This document shows, in pieces, positions 35,211 to 47,123 of a stretch of 64,000 bases of DNA. A program made the translations under genes and the position numbers. The notes beneath the pieces are model-generated. The model was not told where the DNA came from. It was given only the letters and a program-made list of their open reading frames with translations, and searched no databases. Each line of letters starts with the position of its first letter. The first letter of the stretch is position 1. The DNA is from Adiantum capillus-veneris (lineage: Eukaryota; Streptophyta; Polypodiopsida; Polypodiales; Pteridaceae), in the NCBI GenBank assembly GCA_014529385.2, contig CM043949.1, positions 146,859,850-146,923,849 of the forward strand. The letters run 5' to 3'.

Positions 35211-36234
35211 TTCTTCGAGTACCTTCTGCTTCGAGCTTCAAGCTTCGAGATTCGGGATTATAGGTTACAGGTTACAGGTTACAGGGACAGGTACAAGTGA
35301 TTCACATAGGTACAGGTAGCTGGACTACAGTGATATACTAGCAATGATGTCACTTGCAGTTGTTGTGGGTATGCATCACTTGGAGCCTATTTGAGCGCAT
35401 TGTCTGTTGGATTGTACGTTACTTGTGGAAACTGTCATCGTACGTCGCATTTGTGGAGCCATACTTGGTTGTATTTGGCAGTCCCAACCATTTCTGAGAC
35501 TTGGTCTGGAAGATGGTCATTTCTGAGACTTGACTATATGCGATTTGCATTAGCCTTCGTGTGAGGGTCGATAGCGTGAGGTTTTTATTGAGCTGGGGGT
35601 TTCTCAAATGTGGAGATCCTTTCGGTGATACAGGTAGCTGGAGCACCCTTTTTGTGACCTCGCCATAGGCTATGTACTAGTGAGTCCTACTTGATGCTCG
35701 GGTTCTATTGTTGACAGCTTATGCATACATATACAGTCTATATTTTGGGTTCCTACTGCTCTATTTCTGGGGAAACTCGGCCAAAATTTTTCCAAGTTAT
35801 GATGGCTGGTTTTTTGGTCTTTTGAGCCATTTATGTTGTTATGCTGCTGAAATTTTGGCAAAATCAGAGGTTAAGTCAGGTGTGCCTTCTTGGGAGCTTC
35901 ATGGTTGGCTTTAATGGATGATCAAAATGGCCCTCAATTCACTCCATTTCATTTAACTCAAAGAATCCAGATAAATGTTCATGTGTCCAGGAAGATTTTT
36001 TTCCAGCAGCGCATAGTCTTTATGTTCGGGCCAAGAAGATTACGAGAGATCTTGGAATGTCCTTTGCTTGTTGTAATTCCGATGATCAACTATGAAAACT
36101 CATTTGATGTGCATGTGTTTGTCCTTATCTAAAGTTGAGCTCCATTGAAGTTTCTGGGGATTGGGTAGTCAAAAGTTTTGGGTTCTTGCACGTGTGTTCG
36201 AAGGGGTTCTCAAAGCATTGTAACTTGGGTAGCC

Positions 36235-37160
36235 ATGGCTTTCTCTTATCCGGAGTTTCATGGAAGAAGTGATGAAGATGTGGAAGATTTTTTGGAAAAG
36301 ATGGAGGTTGCCTGCATTAGCAACCAGATTCATGACCCTGCGCAGATGTTACGTCTTCTCCAAATTTGTTTGAAGAGTGATGCACGAGTCTGGTCCAAAA
36401 CATTTGAAGAGGAGTTGCGTGCAGCGGATCCACCTGTAAGATTGAGTTGGGACAATCTAAGGCATGGGTTGGAAGTGGAGTTTGTGAAGATAGAAGATCC
36501 TGACAAAGTGTGGCAAGAATTACAAGGTTTGGTGCAAAAGGAAGGTGAGCCAGTAGATGCGTACATACGTAAGTTCTCATTGGCATGGGAGCGGATGTGC
36601 AAGGCCTTAGCACCATAGGTACCCCCGCCTGACATGATGAAGAAGGACAGGTTCTTGGCTGGTCTTTGGGAGAATATACGTTGGAGAGTGGAGCTAAAGA
36701 AGCCTAGGACATATAAAGATGCACTAGAGGTAGCAAGGAACAAAGAGTGGAAGTTGAGAAAAATGAGCCAGTTAGGGGTGGAGTCTTTGCCAATGAGGTC
36801 TGAATTTCAGCCTATAGAGTCTTTACAAGGTCGCATGTCAGGGGTTCATCATGAACCAGTGGTTCCTGTTACTACTCAGGTTATGCCAGCAGTGGTCACT
36901 ACATTGGTGCAAGATAATGGGCTAAGGCAAGACATGAGGCAAGTGGTAGATTTGATGAAGAATCTCAGCCTAAACATGCTAGGTCAAGTGGGAAATAATC
37001 GAGGTCGAGGGAGGTTTGAAAATCAGCCAAGAGGTGAAGAAAGGCCTAGGAATGGTGTTGGACAAAGCAATGGTAGGTATTGGAGGCAGACGCCCACATG
37101 TTATAATTGTGGAGAGTTGGGTCACATCAGCCCGCAATGTGATAAGCCACCAAGGATGGG
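36235..37160 (+). pseudogene. Element C gag
   Basis: The ATG at 36235 opens MAFSYPEFHGRSDEDVEDFL, then MLRLLQICLKSDARVWSKTF and GEPVDAYIRKFSLAWERMCK, a retrotransposon gag capsid domain. A TAG at 36616 interrupts, and the same frame resumes with PPPDMMKKDRFLAGLWENIR. The nucleocapsid knuckle CYNCGELGHISPQC (CX2CX4HX4C) lies at 37099-37140. Confidence 0.87.
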
Positions 37161-38100
37161 GGGAGACATGTATCCATTGCCAAGACAGGTGCTAACTAGG
37201 TCAAATGATTATGGCATCGAAATTAAGGGAGATGAAGGAACCAGTGGACTGACCCAGGAGGAAAAGGGAAAGACAAAAGTGCTAAGTGTAGTCACCTTGG
37301 AGAAGCCATCAAAGCTAGAGGATACATTAGTGATGCCTATTGGGAAGAGGACCACAGAGGATAAGCAAAGAAGAAGTGCCCCAGGTCCTAGTAAGAAGAA
37401 AGGAAAGAGCCATGAAGGCGAGGATGTCAAGGCCAAGAGGAAAAGGAGAGCTCGTCAAAAGTTTCATGTTTCAGATTTTCCACTAGGGGATGGGCAATTA
37501 ATCTATGACTTGAAGGAGGATCTGACGAGCAGGAAGACAGATATTACTTTTGGGCAGCTTATAGAGATGGTGCCTAAGCTAAAGCGACAGTGGAAGAGGA
37601 TGGTTAACCCAATGGAGAAAGAGCCAGAGAGAGGTTCAATAAAGGTGTTGGCAATGGATGAGCTACCAAACATTTGTCCGATAGTAGATGTGTGGCACAA
37701 AAGGAAAAATTTGGGACAAGGTTATGTGGATGGTGGAGCCCAAATATGCGTCATAACACACTCATGCGTTGAGAAGATGGGTCTCACAGTGGCTGGGGTG
37801 TCAGGTTTTCGGATCAGTTTGGCAAACCATCAAAAATTAAAATGCTTGGGTGTTGTAAAGAGCTTAGAAGTGGAGGCATATGATGCAAAGGCAGTGGTTG
37901 ATTTTCATGTGATGCCAGCAGGGTTGGGAGCATATCCTATTATACTGGGCAGACCATGGTTACGTGCAGTGGGAGCTGTTCAAGATTGGCGGCATGGTAC
38001 TATTAGCCTCTATGGAAAGACAGGTACCAAGAAGCTTTATAATAAGGACACAAGGCAACGATTAGAGGAGCTTTATGAAGACGAGGATGAGTCTAGTGAT
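37161..38100 (+). pseudogene. Element C protease
   Basis: A basic linker (SKKKGKSHEGEDVKAKRKRR) is followed by the retropepsin loop QGYVDGGAQICVITHSCVEK near 37720-37780 and GAYPIILGRPWLRAVGAVQD at about 37927-37986. D-G-G replaces D-T/S-G, as in E1. It is continuous with RT in one 805-residue open stretch. Confidence 0.85.
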
Positions 38101-39240
38101 GAAGACTCTTCCACGGTGACAGATGAGGACAGTGATAGCACTACCAACAGTGATGAGGATGCTGATGTTGCATTTCTTTTGATGGACAAAGAAATCCAGG
38201 AGTTTGGTTTAGTTGCATTTGCAAATGAGGTTGAAGATGAAAGTGAAGGGCCTTATGAAGTGATTGAAGGGCTGATGCAAACCAAGGTTGAGTTGTCAAA
38301 GAAGCAGGAATTGATGACACAAATGATCAGTGGAGACCTCTCAGCTATGGAGAAGGATATATATTTGCACATGCTGGCTAGTTTTCCTGATTTTTTCATT
38401 ACTTCATATGAAGAGATCAGAGGGTTCAAGGGCGAAGAGATGCATATAGAGTTGAAAGAAGGTGCTAAGCAAGTGCGGAAAAGGCTAAGAAGGATGGGTC
38501 AAGAGAAAATGGAAGCCTTGCGAGAAGAGGTGGACAAGTTGTTGAAGGCATGGTTCATAGTCCCTGTGGAGACCACAGAATGGGTGAGTCCAGTTGTAGT
38601 CAGTCCAAAGAAGGATGGGAAGTGGAGAATTTGTGTAGATTTTAAACCCTTAAACGCAACCACTAAGAAGAACCCATATCCTCTTCCATTCATCGATCAG
38701 ATCTTGGATTCAATGGCAGGTTATGAGAGGTACAGTGTGTGTGATGGTTTTTCAAGCTATTTTCAATTGAAGATTGCTCTTAAAGACCGCACAAACACCA
38801 CTTTTATTATGCCATGGGGCTGCTATTGCTACACATTATTGCCATTTGGGTTGTCAAATGGACCTTCCTTCTATCAAGAGAGAGCAAATTGGGTGTTGGA
38901 ACCATTCATTGGTAGTTGTGTTAAATCTTTTATGGATGACTTCTGTGTTTATAGCAGTAGGGCTGAACACCATGAGAAGCTGCAGATGGTATTGGCTCGA
39001 TATGATGAATGTGGAGGACAACTAAATCCAAAGAAATGTCATCTAGCATAGCCAAGGGTGAAGTTATTGGGCCATATGGTGTCAGAAAATGGCATTGAGG
39101 CTGATCCAGATAAGGTTAAGTCTATTATTCTTCTTCCATCACCTACGAGTACGAAGCAATTGGCAACTTTTATACACAAAGTGAAGTACATGGCACGGTT
39201 TATTCCATTGTCTTCGTAGGTTCTTTATCCATTACAGCAA
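38101..39240 (+). pseudogene. Element C reverse transcriptase
   Basis: An acidic Ser/Asp-rich linker (DEDESSDEDSSTVTDEDSDS) precedes RT. Motifs: LLKAWFIVPVETTEWVSPVV, WRICVDFKPLNATTKKNPYP, YSVCDGFSSYFQLKIALKDR, YTLLPFGLSNGPSFYQERAN and catalytic KSFMDDFCVYSSR. The DG(F/Y)S(S/G)Y form fits the Athila/Tat group. Stops at 39049 and 39217 (TAG) interrupt the thumb, whose sequence (VKLLGHMVSENGIEADPDKV) is otherwise in frame. Confidence 0.9.
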
Positions 39241-39770
39241 GTGGCAAAGCATGATCCATTGCAATGGGATGACAAGTGTGAAGAAGTGTTTCAAGAGGTG
39301 AAAGAGGTGTTAGGGGGGTTGTCAGCCATGCAGGCTCCTGATTGGGAGAAAGTGTTTTATATAAATCCATCAGTAGGGGATGATGCCATTGGAGCCATGC
39401 TATTGCAAAAGGGGAAGGGCAGCCATTATATGAGGCCAGTGTATTGTGCAAGCCGAGTGAAGTTGGTAGCGGAGAGAAAGTTCTCGGAAGTAGAGCTAGT
39501 GATGGCCAGTGTAATATTTGCTTGTCGACGATTTCGTCATTACTTGCTACCACGGCCTTTTGTTTTCTTGACGAGTTATGCCTTTTTGCCACAGTTAATT
39601 AATGGTACTAACATGTCAAATGTGGTGAAGAAATGGGTAATTGAGCTGCAAGAGTTTGAGTTCTCTTTTCTAGTGGAAGATAGTACAAGGGCTACCCTAG
39701 CTGATTTGTTGACCTACAAGGAGAATCCCCTTATTGTTAAGGAAGAGGTGGTGAGAAAGGTAGTTGAAGA
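39241..39770 (+). pseudogene. Element C first RNase H (retroviral-gypsy position), catalytic Asp lost
   Basis: Reads KVFYINPSVGDDAIGAMLLQ where active gypsy RNases H have a tDAS-type Asp. In E1 and A the same position is HIDAS and QCDAC; here it is Asn. The rest of the fold is recognisable (ERKFSEVELVMASVIFACRR, FRHYLLPRPFVFLTSY). It probably acts only as a connection domain between RT and the second RNase H. Confidence 0.8.
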
Positions 39771-40200
39771 AGTGCCACAGATCATCAATGCACATGTGTT
39801 GTTCTTTGATGGTTCATACAGAAAGAGCCATGATGCAGCTTCAGGGGGTATAGCACTTTATGATCCAGAGGGGAAGCTAGTATGCAAGAGAGGGTTCAAA
39901 TTGGATGCTCATAGTAACAGTGAGGCTGAATATGCTACTCTGGAAGCCAGGTTACACATTTGTTTGAAGCATGGGGTTCGAAGGTTGAGCATAAAAGGTG
40001 ATGCCTTGTTAGTGGTGAAGCAAGTGCTGGGTGTGTGGAAGAGCAAGAACACCTCATTGAAGGAAATGTGCTTCAGAATTAAAGGCCTGTTAAAAAAGTT
40101 TGAAGCATGGATCATCAGACACATTGAACGTGCTCTAAATGGAGAGGCACATGAAGCAGCTCAAGGCATGATTGGGGAGCTATTTGTGTTGAGGACCACT
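39771..40200 (+). pseudogene. Element C second RNase H (archaeal/plant type)
   Basis: A second RNase H follows: AHVLFFDGSYRKSHDAASGG (first D), NSEAEYATLEARLHICLKHG (E), LSIKGDALLVVKQVLGVWKS (D) and AWIIRHIERALNGEAHEAAQ, where the usual last Asp appears as His. This arrangement is known from the Tat lineage, where the extra domain is thought to replace the decayed original one. Confidence 0.82.
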
Positions 40201-41585
40201 TTACCTCTTTATCATGGCCGGGAAAGTTTGGCTCAAGAAGAGGAGTTTTTGCTAACAGGAATCATTCCAAAGGAGATTCAGAAGTCTAAGAAGTATGGCT
40301 TTGTGCGTAGAGCATACAGGTACAAATTGATTGGTGATGTCTTATACATGAAAGGGGCTGATCTCGTGTTGAGACGTGTACCTTGGCGGGAGGAGCTTTA
40401 CAGAGTGTTGGAAGAGAATCATGAAGGCGCATGTGGTGTCCATTTTTCTCTAAAGATCACCTTGCATAAGATATTGCAAGAGCGGTATGTATGGCCTAGT
40501 TTGCACAAGGATGTTCACCATTGGTGTAGGTCTTGCAATAGGTGTCAAGCATTTGGGAAGAGAGTGTTGAAGCCAGAGCTACGAAAAACCATTATGGCGT
40601 TTGATGTGTTTGAAAAGTGGGGGATTGATGCAATAGGCCCGTTACCTATCACAAGCAGGGGCAATAGCTATATCTTGACGGCAGTGGACTATCTCTCTAG
40701 ATGGGCAAAGGCTATAGCAGTAAAACAGATCACTGCAAAGGATGTGGAAAAATTTGTGTATGATGAAATATGTTGCAAGTTTGGGGTGCCATTAGAGCTA
40801 CTTTCAGATAAGGGTCCAGGATTTAGAGCTAAACTGCTAGACTTCTTATGCACAAAGATGAATATTAGGCACCAGCATACCACTCCTTATTACCCGCAGT
40901 GTAATGGCTTACATGAAAGATTCAATGGTGAGTTGGTACAAATTCTTTCTAAAGTGACAAAGCACCAAGGAAAGAATTGGGATTTGGAATTGCCTAGTGC
41001 ATTATGGGCTTACCGTACTTCGGTGAAGACAGGTACAGGGTTTACTCCATTTCATTTGGTGTATGGAAAGGAAGCACTATTGCCTGTGGAGGTAGAGTTT
41101 CCTGCGGTCAAGATGTTAGAGAAGTTGCTTGGGCCGCCTAGTGATGCATTCAAAGAGAGGCTCTTGCAGTTACAAGAGGTCCAGTTGGATAGGATGAGCG
41201 CATTGGAGCATTATGGGCAGATGCAGGATAAGGCTTTGGCAAAGATAAATGAAAAGGTCAAAAGTAAGGGTATCAAGAAACATGACTTGGTTTGCGCTAC
41301 AACAGTAAGCTGGACAACACCTTCCAAAAGAAGTTTCAAATTAAGTGGGAAGCCCCTTTCAAGGTAGTGGAGTGTTTTCCAAATGGCACATATCAGCTGG
41401 CTAACCTCGATGGTGTTCTACATAATTCAAGGGTAAATGGATTGCGTCTTAAATTGTATCATGCTAGATTGATGATGGTGGAGCAAGATGAGTTGTCTGT
41501 GGATCAAGCAGTGTTGGTGAGGGATGAGGAGACCTGTGATGCGGCGAGTCTCATATCTCTCTTTGCTGCTGCTGATCATGAATGA
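40201..41585 (+). pseudogene. Element C integrase
   Basis: Zinc finger ENHEGACGVHFSLKITLHKI and CRSCNRCQAFGKR. The core has EKWGIDAIGPLPITSRGNSY (D), LELLSDKGPGFRAKLLDFLC (D) and CNGLHERFNGELVQILSKVT (E). It is open to about 41290, where a frameshift moves the C-terminal domain (KKFQIKWEAPFKVVECFPNG, YQLANLDGVLHNSRVNGLRL) into another frame, ending at 41585. No chromodomain seen. The purine tract before the 3' LTR is weak (CTAGGAGATGGG). Confidence 0.9.
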
Positions 41586-41613
41586 TCTAGCAGGCTAGGA
41601 GATGGGCAAATTA

Positions 41614-42688
41614 TGTCAGGAGTTTTTTGGAGCAAGGGATTGCGCATATATACATATACATGCATGGTGCATCAAATAAAGAATTGCCCATTTTTCAGAG
41701 CCAGGTGGTTACGTGGGGCCCACATGTGTACAGGTAGGACAGGGTGTACATAGTGTATCGATTTTCAATATTACCAGTACCAGTGTGTTTTTTCTACAAT
41801 AAGGAGGAGTTGGTAGCGCGTAAAACTTCTTGAGGAAGCTATCTGCGGGCCGACAACATGAGGTAAGCAGGTGCGTCAGATGGCATCTAGTGGCGTTAGG
41901 AGGGCAAACGGGGTCAATATTTGCACGCGGATGAGGACGGACACAACGTGGGTGTTTTCTTGTGAGAGTTATGCAGAAAGGTCATCATTAGGACCACTTT
42001 TTGGGGTCACTTCACGTGGTTGCGAGACGCATTATTGAAAAGAAATGAGTGCCAGGTGTGCGGATGATGCAAAATGGTGACAACTATGCACTACGAGGTC
42101 AGTTGTTGGCCTGTTCGGGGTCCGTTTGAGGTCATCTAAAAGGCCAAGGGTGCGCAACTAATAAAGCTAAGTGTGGGAACTGAAAAAACAGAGAGAAGAC
42201 CAGAAAAAACGTGGAGAAGAGAGGAGGAACAACCGCAAGTGTTTTTTTGCTGTTTTTGGAGCATCTTTTGGCCCTAAACTGCTCATCCGAGGTCGGATTT
42301 GAGCATTGTGACATTGTAGGGTGGGGTTTTTGGGCGTTCCGGACGCAATGGCGCTGTCCATTTTGCCAAATTCCTCACAGATTTTCCGCTGTTTTTCTAT
42401 GTAATCGTCTCCGGTGAGTGAAGCCTCCGCTTAACTTTGTGGTTGTATCTGGTGTATTTCCTCAATACTGTGTAAACTATTTGCCCCATTGGTGTTGGGT
42501 TGAGCTTCATTGAGTCTAAACAACAACAATTTGCCTCCTTTGAGCTGAATTGAGAGTGTGTGTGTGAGTGTGTATGTGTGAGTGTTGAGTGGGCAAGTGG
42601 GAAATCTCTCTCTTCTCACTCCGTCTGTGTGTTTCCTGTCTCGGCCAGGTTGGTTGTGTAAGCCGAGTGGTGCCTCATAGTGTGTGTG

Positions 42689-42777
<89 letters not shown>

Positions 42778-42839
42778 CTTCCCAAGAGTGTGTGTCGGGT
42801 CGTTATAGAGGCGCTATGTGTGTTTTCATCCCGTTCACA
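41614..42839 (+). repeat. Element C 3' LTR
   Basis: Same ends as the 5' copy. Carries a (GT)n tract expanded to about 95 bases at 42680-42775. Confidence 0.93.
42680..42775 (+). repeat. (GT)n microsatellite in element C 3' LTR
   Basis: About 48 near-perfect GT units with one GC interruption. The same site in the 5' LTR has about 9 units. Confidence 0.95.
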
Positions 42840-43079
42840 ACGTCTCCCAAACACCAAGTAGAGCTTGTCACTCTATTATGGAAGACTGATAGGACTAATG
42901 TGCAGACATGCTTGCGGCAGCCTCAGGCTCTCAAGTGCCAAATGGACTAGTCATCCATTGTGGAATGATGTCGTAGGGTAACATAGAGATCCTCTACCCG
43001 CTAAGAAAAGGACTCATGAATATGCTTTATCTTCTCTACACCATAGTCGAGGACGACTATGATTTCAAGAGAGAGGTAA

Positions 43080-44684
43080 TGTCATAATAATCAATATCTA
43101 ATTCTCCTAAATGATTTTCTCATATTAAACTGATCATTTAATGTTGGGAAGTGCCAGGGGAGAAAAGGCTAGAATATTGGTTAAGCTAGCAGACCGGCCA
43201 CAGTAGGGATCCAAAGGAGGGAAAATAGGGATCCAAAGGGGGGGCCATCTGCAAAAGATCCATGTGCAACAATGGGCTAAAAAGACCCTAAGGTTCAGCC
43301 CATTAAGACTTCCAAAATGCTAAGGTTCCAAAATTCAAAGGTTGTTTCCAAAGGGTTAAAGCTTAGGGGGAATTGGATGCTTTGTGTGCTCTCCAAAGTC
43401 AACACATATCCCTACATGGGAGGGGGCGATCCCTTCTTCTAGGGGATGAGAGAGAAAGCCACACACACACACACACACACACACACAGGCTCCCTTTACA
43501 CAAAGGGAATGAGGGACACATGTCAGCTCCCTAGGCCAGATGCCCACAAGGTGTGCCCAGTTTCTATTGGATGACCCTTGAAGTGGACCAATGAGAATTA
43601 AGCTAGAGTAAATCTAGTTTAATTAATTTAGAAACATTTAATAAAAGAAACCAATGAGAATTAAGTCTCCTAGAAGACTATTGGGCAGTCTCACAAGGGG
43701 TCCAATGAGCATTCAGGAGCCCAATGGCTTGCCTGATTCCTATTGGCCAGGAGGCAAAGGGGTCCAATGAGAGTTTAGTTTAATTATTTAATTACCTAAA
43801 GCTCTCACAAAAGGGGAAAGGGGGACACATGTCAGAAGGCTATCACTTATGCTGCTTAATAGTCATTGGCTTGACTTGGGGAGAGCCAATGAGGGCTCAG
43901 CAAGAGCAAATAGCAAGAGGGCTCGCCCAAGAGAGAGAGGGGGCTGATTTTTGCAAGGCATTATCACACACACACACACTCACACACGGTCTATGTGTGA
44001 AGCAAAGAAGACTATCTCTTCCCAAGCTTTAATGGAGAGCTCATCACCTACTCCAAGCTTGTGAGATAGAAGCCTACATCAACACACTCTTGGCATGTGG
44101 ATGCAAATCCAACCAAGAGCCAAGATTCAATGCATGCTCATCTCCTCTACCAAGCTAATTACTAAGCTAAAGCTATGCTAATATGAGTGATTATGTGAGG
44201 AGATGTACATCTTTCTCGTAAGATACTCCTTCTTCCTCTCAATCTACTCTCATACCATGCTAGCTCTCACCATCTTCGAAGGTGTGTGAGGTCTTGGGTC
44301 TCAAAACGTGGATAATTAAAGTTGTGTTTACTAAGTGTTTTGCTTAGTGCATGAAGCTTTCATCTTCATTGCACTAGCTAGTCTTGAAGGAACACAAAGA
44401 ATTGTATTGTACAATGTCTCTCTTGATGGGAGAAACCATAATACAAAGCCTTTTGGAGGGGGGACCGGCTCCATGCAAATCCGGTCCTCAACTGTTGTCA
44501 ATAGCTCAATTTCTCTCTCTTTTGAAAGTATTGTCGATGCTATCTAACTAGGTGTTATGCTTTTTGTTGCTCTCTCAACCCAAGCACTCTTGTAATTCTC
44601 ATTAGGAATCTATTCTAATGAAATGCCCACTATGTTCATGTTAATTTCCTCTACACATAAGTTTTTAGACCATTAAATGTTACA
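43080..44684 (+). repeat. Element B 3' LTR
   Basis: TGTCATAATAATC...TTACA, followed by AAGCT. Longer than the 5' copy by a (CA)n expansion near 43461-43488 and the 24-base duplication. Confidence 0.95.
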
Positions 44685-44689
44685 AAGCT

Positions 44690-45004
44690 CTTTGTAATTG
44701 CGGGAACATGTCTCACATTCTTCAGCGTGAAAGAAGAGCCATTCTGAAACTTCAATTGAACATCTCCAACACCTAAGATCTCACATGTCTACCCATTGCC
44801 TAGCCGAACGTGATCTTTAGTGGTCACATAAGAGGTAAACCACTCCTTGTTTGGAGACACATGAAGTGATGCCCCTGAGTCTATAATCCAGTCACTCAGT
44901 GCATTTCCATCAGATGCTGTAAGAAGAGCGGAGTCCATTGTATTCTTCAAGAAGTAGATGTCTCCTGACACTAGACTGTCATCCTCTGCAACAGTGTTTG
45001 TCAC
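44690..45004 (-). pseudogene. copia-2 protease, cut by element B
   Basis: Protease loop SDWIIDSGASLHVSPNKEWF (D-S-G-A). A TAG follows HVRLGNG; beyond it the frame reads CEILGVGDVQLKFQNGSSFT and then RHVPAITKS, and is cut at the AAGCT target site of element B. The continuation LISTGLLDDAGYITTF lies at 28310 and leftwards. Confidence 0.88.
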
Positions 45005-45006
45005 AT

Positions 45007-45834
45007 TTATTTCTGAATCTTCACTGAGGACTTGTTCTTCTCACCATGGTCTTTAGCTTTCTCTTTGTCTTTTTCTATTTTCCATTCTCTGCAGTCTCTT
45101 TTCATGTGACCCTTCTTGCCACAATGGTAGCATTCTATGTCACTCTTGCCTTTAGCACTGCGGGACTTGCTACGAGACTGATTCCTCTTTCCACCTTTGT
45201 CCTTTTCTTTGGTCCTTCCCCTGACAACTAAGGCTGTTCCTTTGCCTTTGTCCATTTTCTTTCGTTTGGTTTCTTCACTAAGCAGACTGCCTTCTATACC
45301 TGCTATGGTCAAACCATCTGGAGGTGCAGAATTACTCAAAGTTGTGCGAAAAGTGTCCCAACTTTCCGGCAATGTGATTAACAGGAACATAGCTCTAACA
45401 GGTTCATCAAACTTGACACCTTGAGCTGACTACTGACTGTAGATGGTGTTGAATTCATTCAGATGATTGGACATAGGTGTCCCTTCTTTCATCTTCAAGT
45501 CAACAAGCTTCTTAAGCCAGTATACATGTGAACCTGCACTCTGCTTCTCATAAAGATCACTCAGCTTTGTCCATGCTTCATAAGCCGACATCTCGTCTGC
45601 TACATTGAAGTAAACGCTTTCTGCCAAAGTCAGCATAATGGTAGAAAGTGCCAATTCATCCATTTCGCTCCATTCATCTTCGTCCATATCTTGTGGTTTT
45701 ATCCCCTTGAGCTTTATAGGTTTTATCTACTTCTTTTGTACCAACACGTGCCAAATCTACTTCTTCCACAATGGGAAATTGGTTCCATCCAGCTTCTTGA
45801 TATTGTAAAGAGCAGTGTCCTGTGATCCAGCCAT
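45007..45834 (-). pseudogene. copia-2 gag
   Basis: The ATG at 45834 starts MAGSQDTALYNIKKLDGTNF, a normal copia Gag N-terminus. Two TAG codons follow within 40 codons (after LWKK and VQKK). The body continues in the same frame: ADEMSAYEAWTKLSDLYEKQ, then LITLPESWDTFRTTLSN. The nucleocapsid has a Lys/Arg/Ser-rich stretch and an intact CCHC knuckle CYHCGKKGHMKRDC. A further stop lies near 45430. Confidence 0.87.
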
Positions 45835-46917
45835 AGCTACGCTTCACAGTAGTTTACTTTCCTGGGAAAAATTCGGCAGAGTTTCCCCTGTAAACTGACC
45901 TCTGAACCAATATCAACCTGTCAAATGAACCAAGAAAGCTTCAGATTCTGCAGGAATTTCGGCAGAGTCTCCTTTGTAAAATGGCTCTGGTGTACTCAAA
46001 AACAGACCAAAAAATAGGTCAGAAAACCAGTGTCTCTCTAACACTGTAAGATGTGGGTAAACCTGTCCTGCACCTGTATTGTCTCTCACTGTCCTGTCAC
46101 TGTCTTGTTAGCATAGACTGTGACAATGCCTCAACGGCAGTAAAGCAAAGATGCAATCCAAATTGTCTAACTCACAGTCAATACATCCTAGCTGCCTATC
46201 TAAGGGTGCTCGAGGGATCGCTCCAAGACCTGTATCACTGAATGGATCTCAACATTCGAGAATCCCCCAGCTCAATAAAACCTCACTCGATCCTCAACAA
46301 AGGCTGCAGTAAATCTGACAGTACATAGACTTCCCACAAAGTCATACATCCACAAATTTCCCACTATATGTTGTAACCGCTGCGGCGGTTATTTGCTGCG
46401 TGACTCATAGCCATCAAACCCTCAACAGACATACATCATCTCTGACAATACATCCCATGTGGAAGTACCTGCAATGTCAGGATGAAATCTTGAATATCAA
46501 GCAGCAAACACAAGCTACCTGATGAACTAGTGGATGTCGCCTATAGTCTGTGTGTAGGTGCGCCCGTGTCATATGTGACACGCCTCCAAGAACTGTGAGC
46601 CGTCCTTCGTTGTGTAGACAGCCACAAATCAGCACTCTGAAAGTGTAAATATCCTCAGCACTTGCAGTCGTAGGCCGAAACCCCAAATTTGCAGAGTCGG
46701 ATCTGCACCCGCCAAGACCACGTATTCGAAAATGGCCTGCGCAGAACTTTGTCGAAGCCGAACGGTGGCCGAGATGACCTCATAATGAAATTCTGAGAAC
46801 ACCAATCCGTTTGGGCTTACCCACAGGATTTGGCTCGTGTCTTTGCCTGTCAAATCTCACTCCAATCTGAGCAAGTGACTCTAGCTTCCTGCAATGCTGC
46901 CCCGAGCCTCGATCTGA
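45835..46917 (-). other. copia-2 leader, about 1.1 kb
   Basis: Between the primer site and the gag ATG. No coding signal seen. The leader is long for a copia element, so it may include an old insertion that I cannot delimit. Confidence 0.5.
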
Positions 46918-46931
46918 GCTCTGATACCAGT

Positions 46932-47123
46932 TGAAGGAGTACGAGCAGAAGTGCGACGCGAGAGAGAGTGCGAGAAGAAGATCACGACGATATGGTGAAC
47001 TCGCTCTACTGTAATGTATAGAGCATAGTGAGTTCTTATTAGGTTTTAACAAAAGAATATGTGTACATACCTGGCGGCCCGCCCACTTACCTGGGCGACC
47101 ACATTGGGCTTTATACCCCAACA
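46932..47123 (-). repeat. copia-2 5' LTR
   Basis: Same boundaries as the other LTR. It is followed on the element strand by AC and the tRNA-iMet primer site. Confidence 0.92.

Larger units (their letters stand above)
34037..42839 (+). mobile_element. Element C: Ty3/gypsy, Tat-like with dual RNase H
   Basis: LTRs at 34037-35184 and 41614-42839 begin TGTCAGGAGTTTTTTGG. The target duplication is ACGT (34033-34036 and 42840-42843). Chromovirus A has the empty site in its homologous position, which confirms the insertion. By eye the LTRs differ at about 3% of positions, ignoring a large (GT)n expansion in the 3' copy. The primer site TGGTGCCCCC (35191) is not initiator-Met. The gag-pol frame is mostly single from 36235 to 41300, with three stops and one frameshift. 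Confidence 0.95.
28316..44684 (+). mobile_element. Element B: chromovirus of the same family as A, RT-RNase H deleted
   Basis: LTRs at 28316-29882 and 43080-44684 carry an exact AAGCT target duplication (28311-28315 and 44685-44689). It is inserted in the copia-2 protease/pre-integrase region, whose reading frame joins across it. The primer site TGGTATCAGAGC is at 29884-29895. Order: gag, nucleocapsid, protease, then a direct jump into integrase and chromodomain. RT and RNase H are missing. Element C interrupts the 3' untranslated region. Without C it is about 7.6 kb. Confidence 0.96.
25198..47123 (-). mobile_element. copia-2: Ty1/copia element split by element B
   Basis: LTRs of 192 bases at 25198-25389 and 46932-47123 differ at about 9 positions by eye. 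The uninterrupted site in element B reads GTGAGCCTATT, so the target duplication is GAGCC. The left copy is now GAGCA and the right GGGCC. The primer site TGGTATCAGAGC (46918-46929 on the minus strand) lies next to the 5' LTR, and a purine tract next to the 3' LTR (from 25390). The polyprotein reads right to left: gag, protease, [element B], integrase, RT, RNase H. Without B it is about 5.5 kb. Confidence 0.95.

Noticed and set aside
42589-42950. Open frames of Cys-Val or His-Thr repeats
   Set aside because: Both strands of a (GT)n tract; translation is an artefact.
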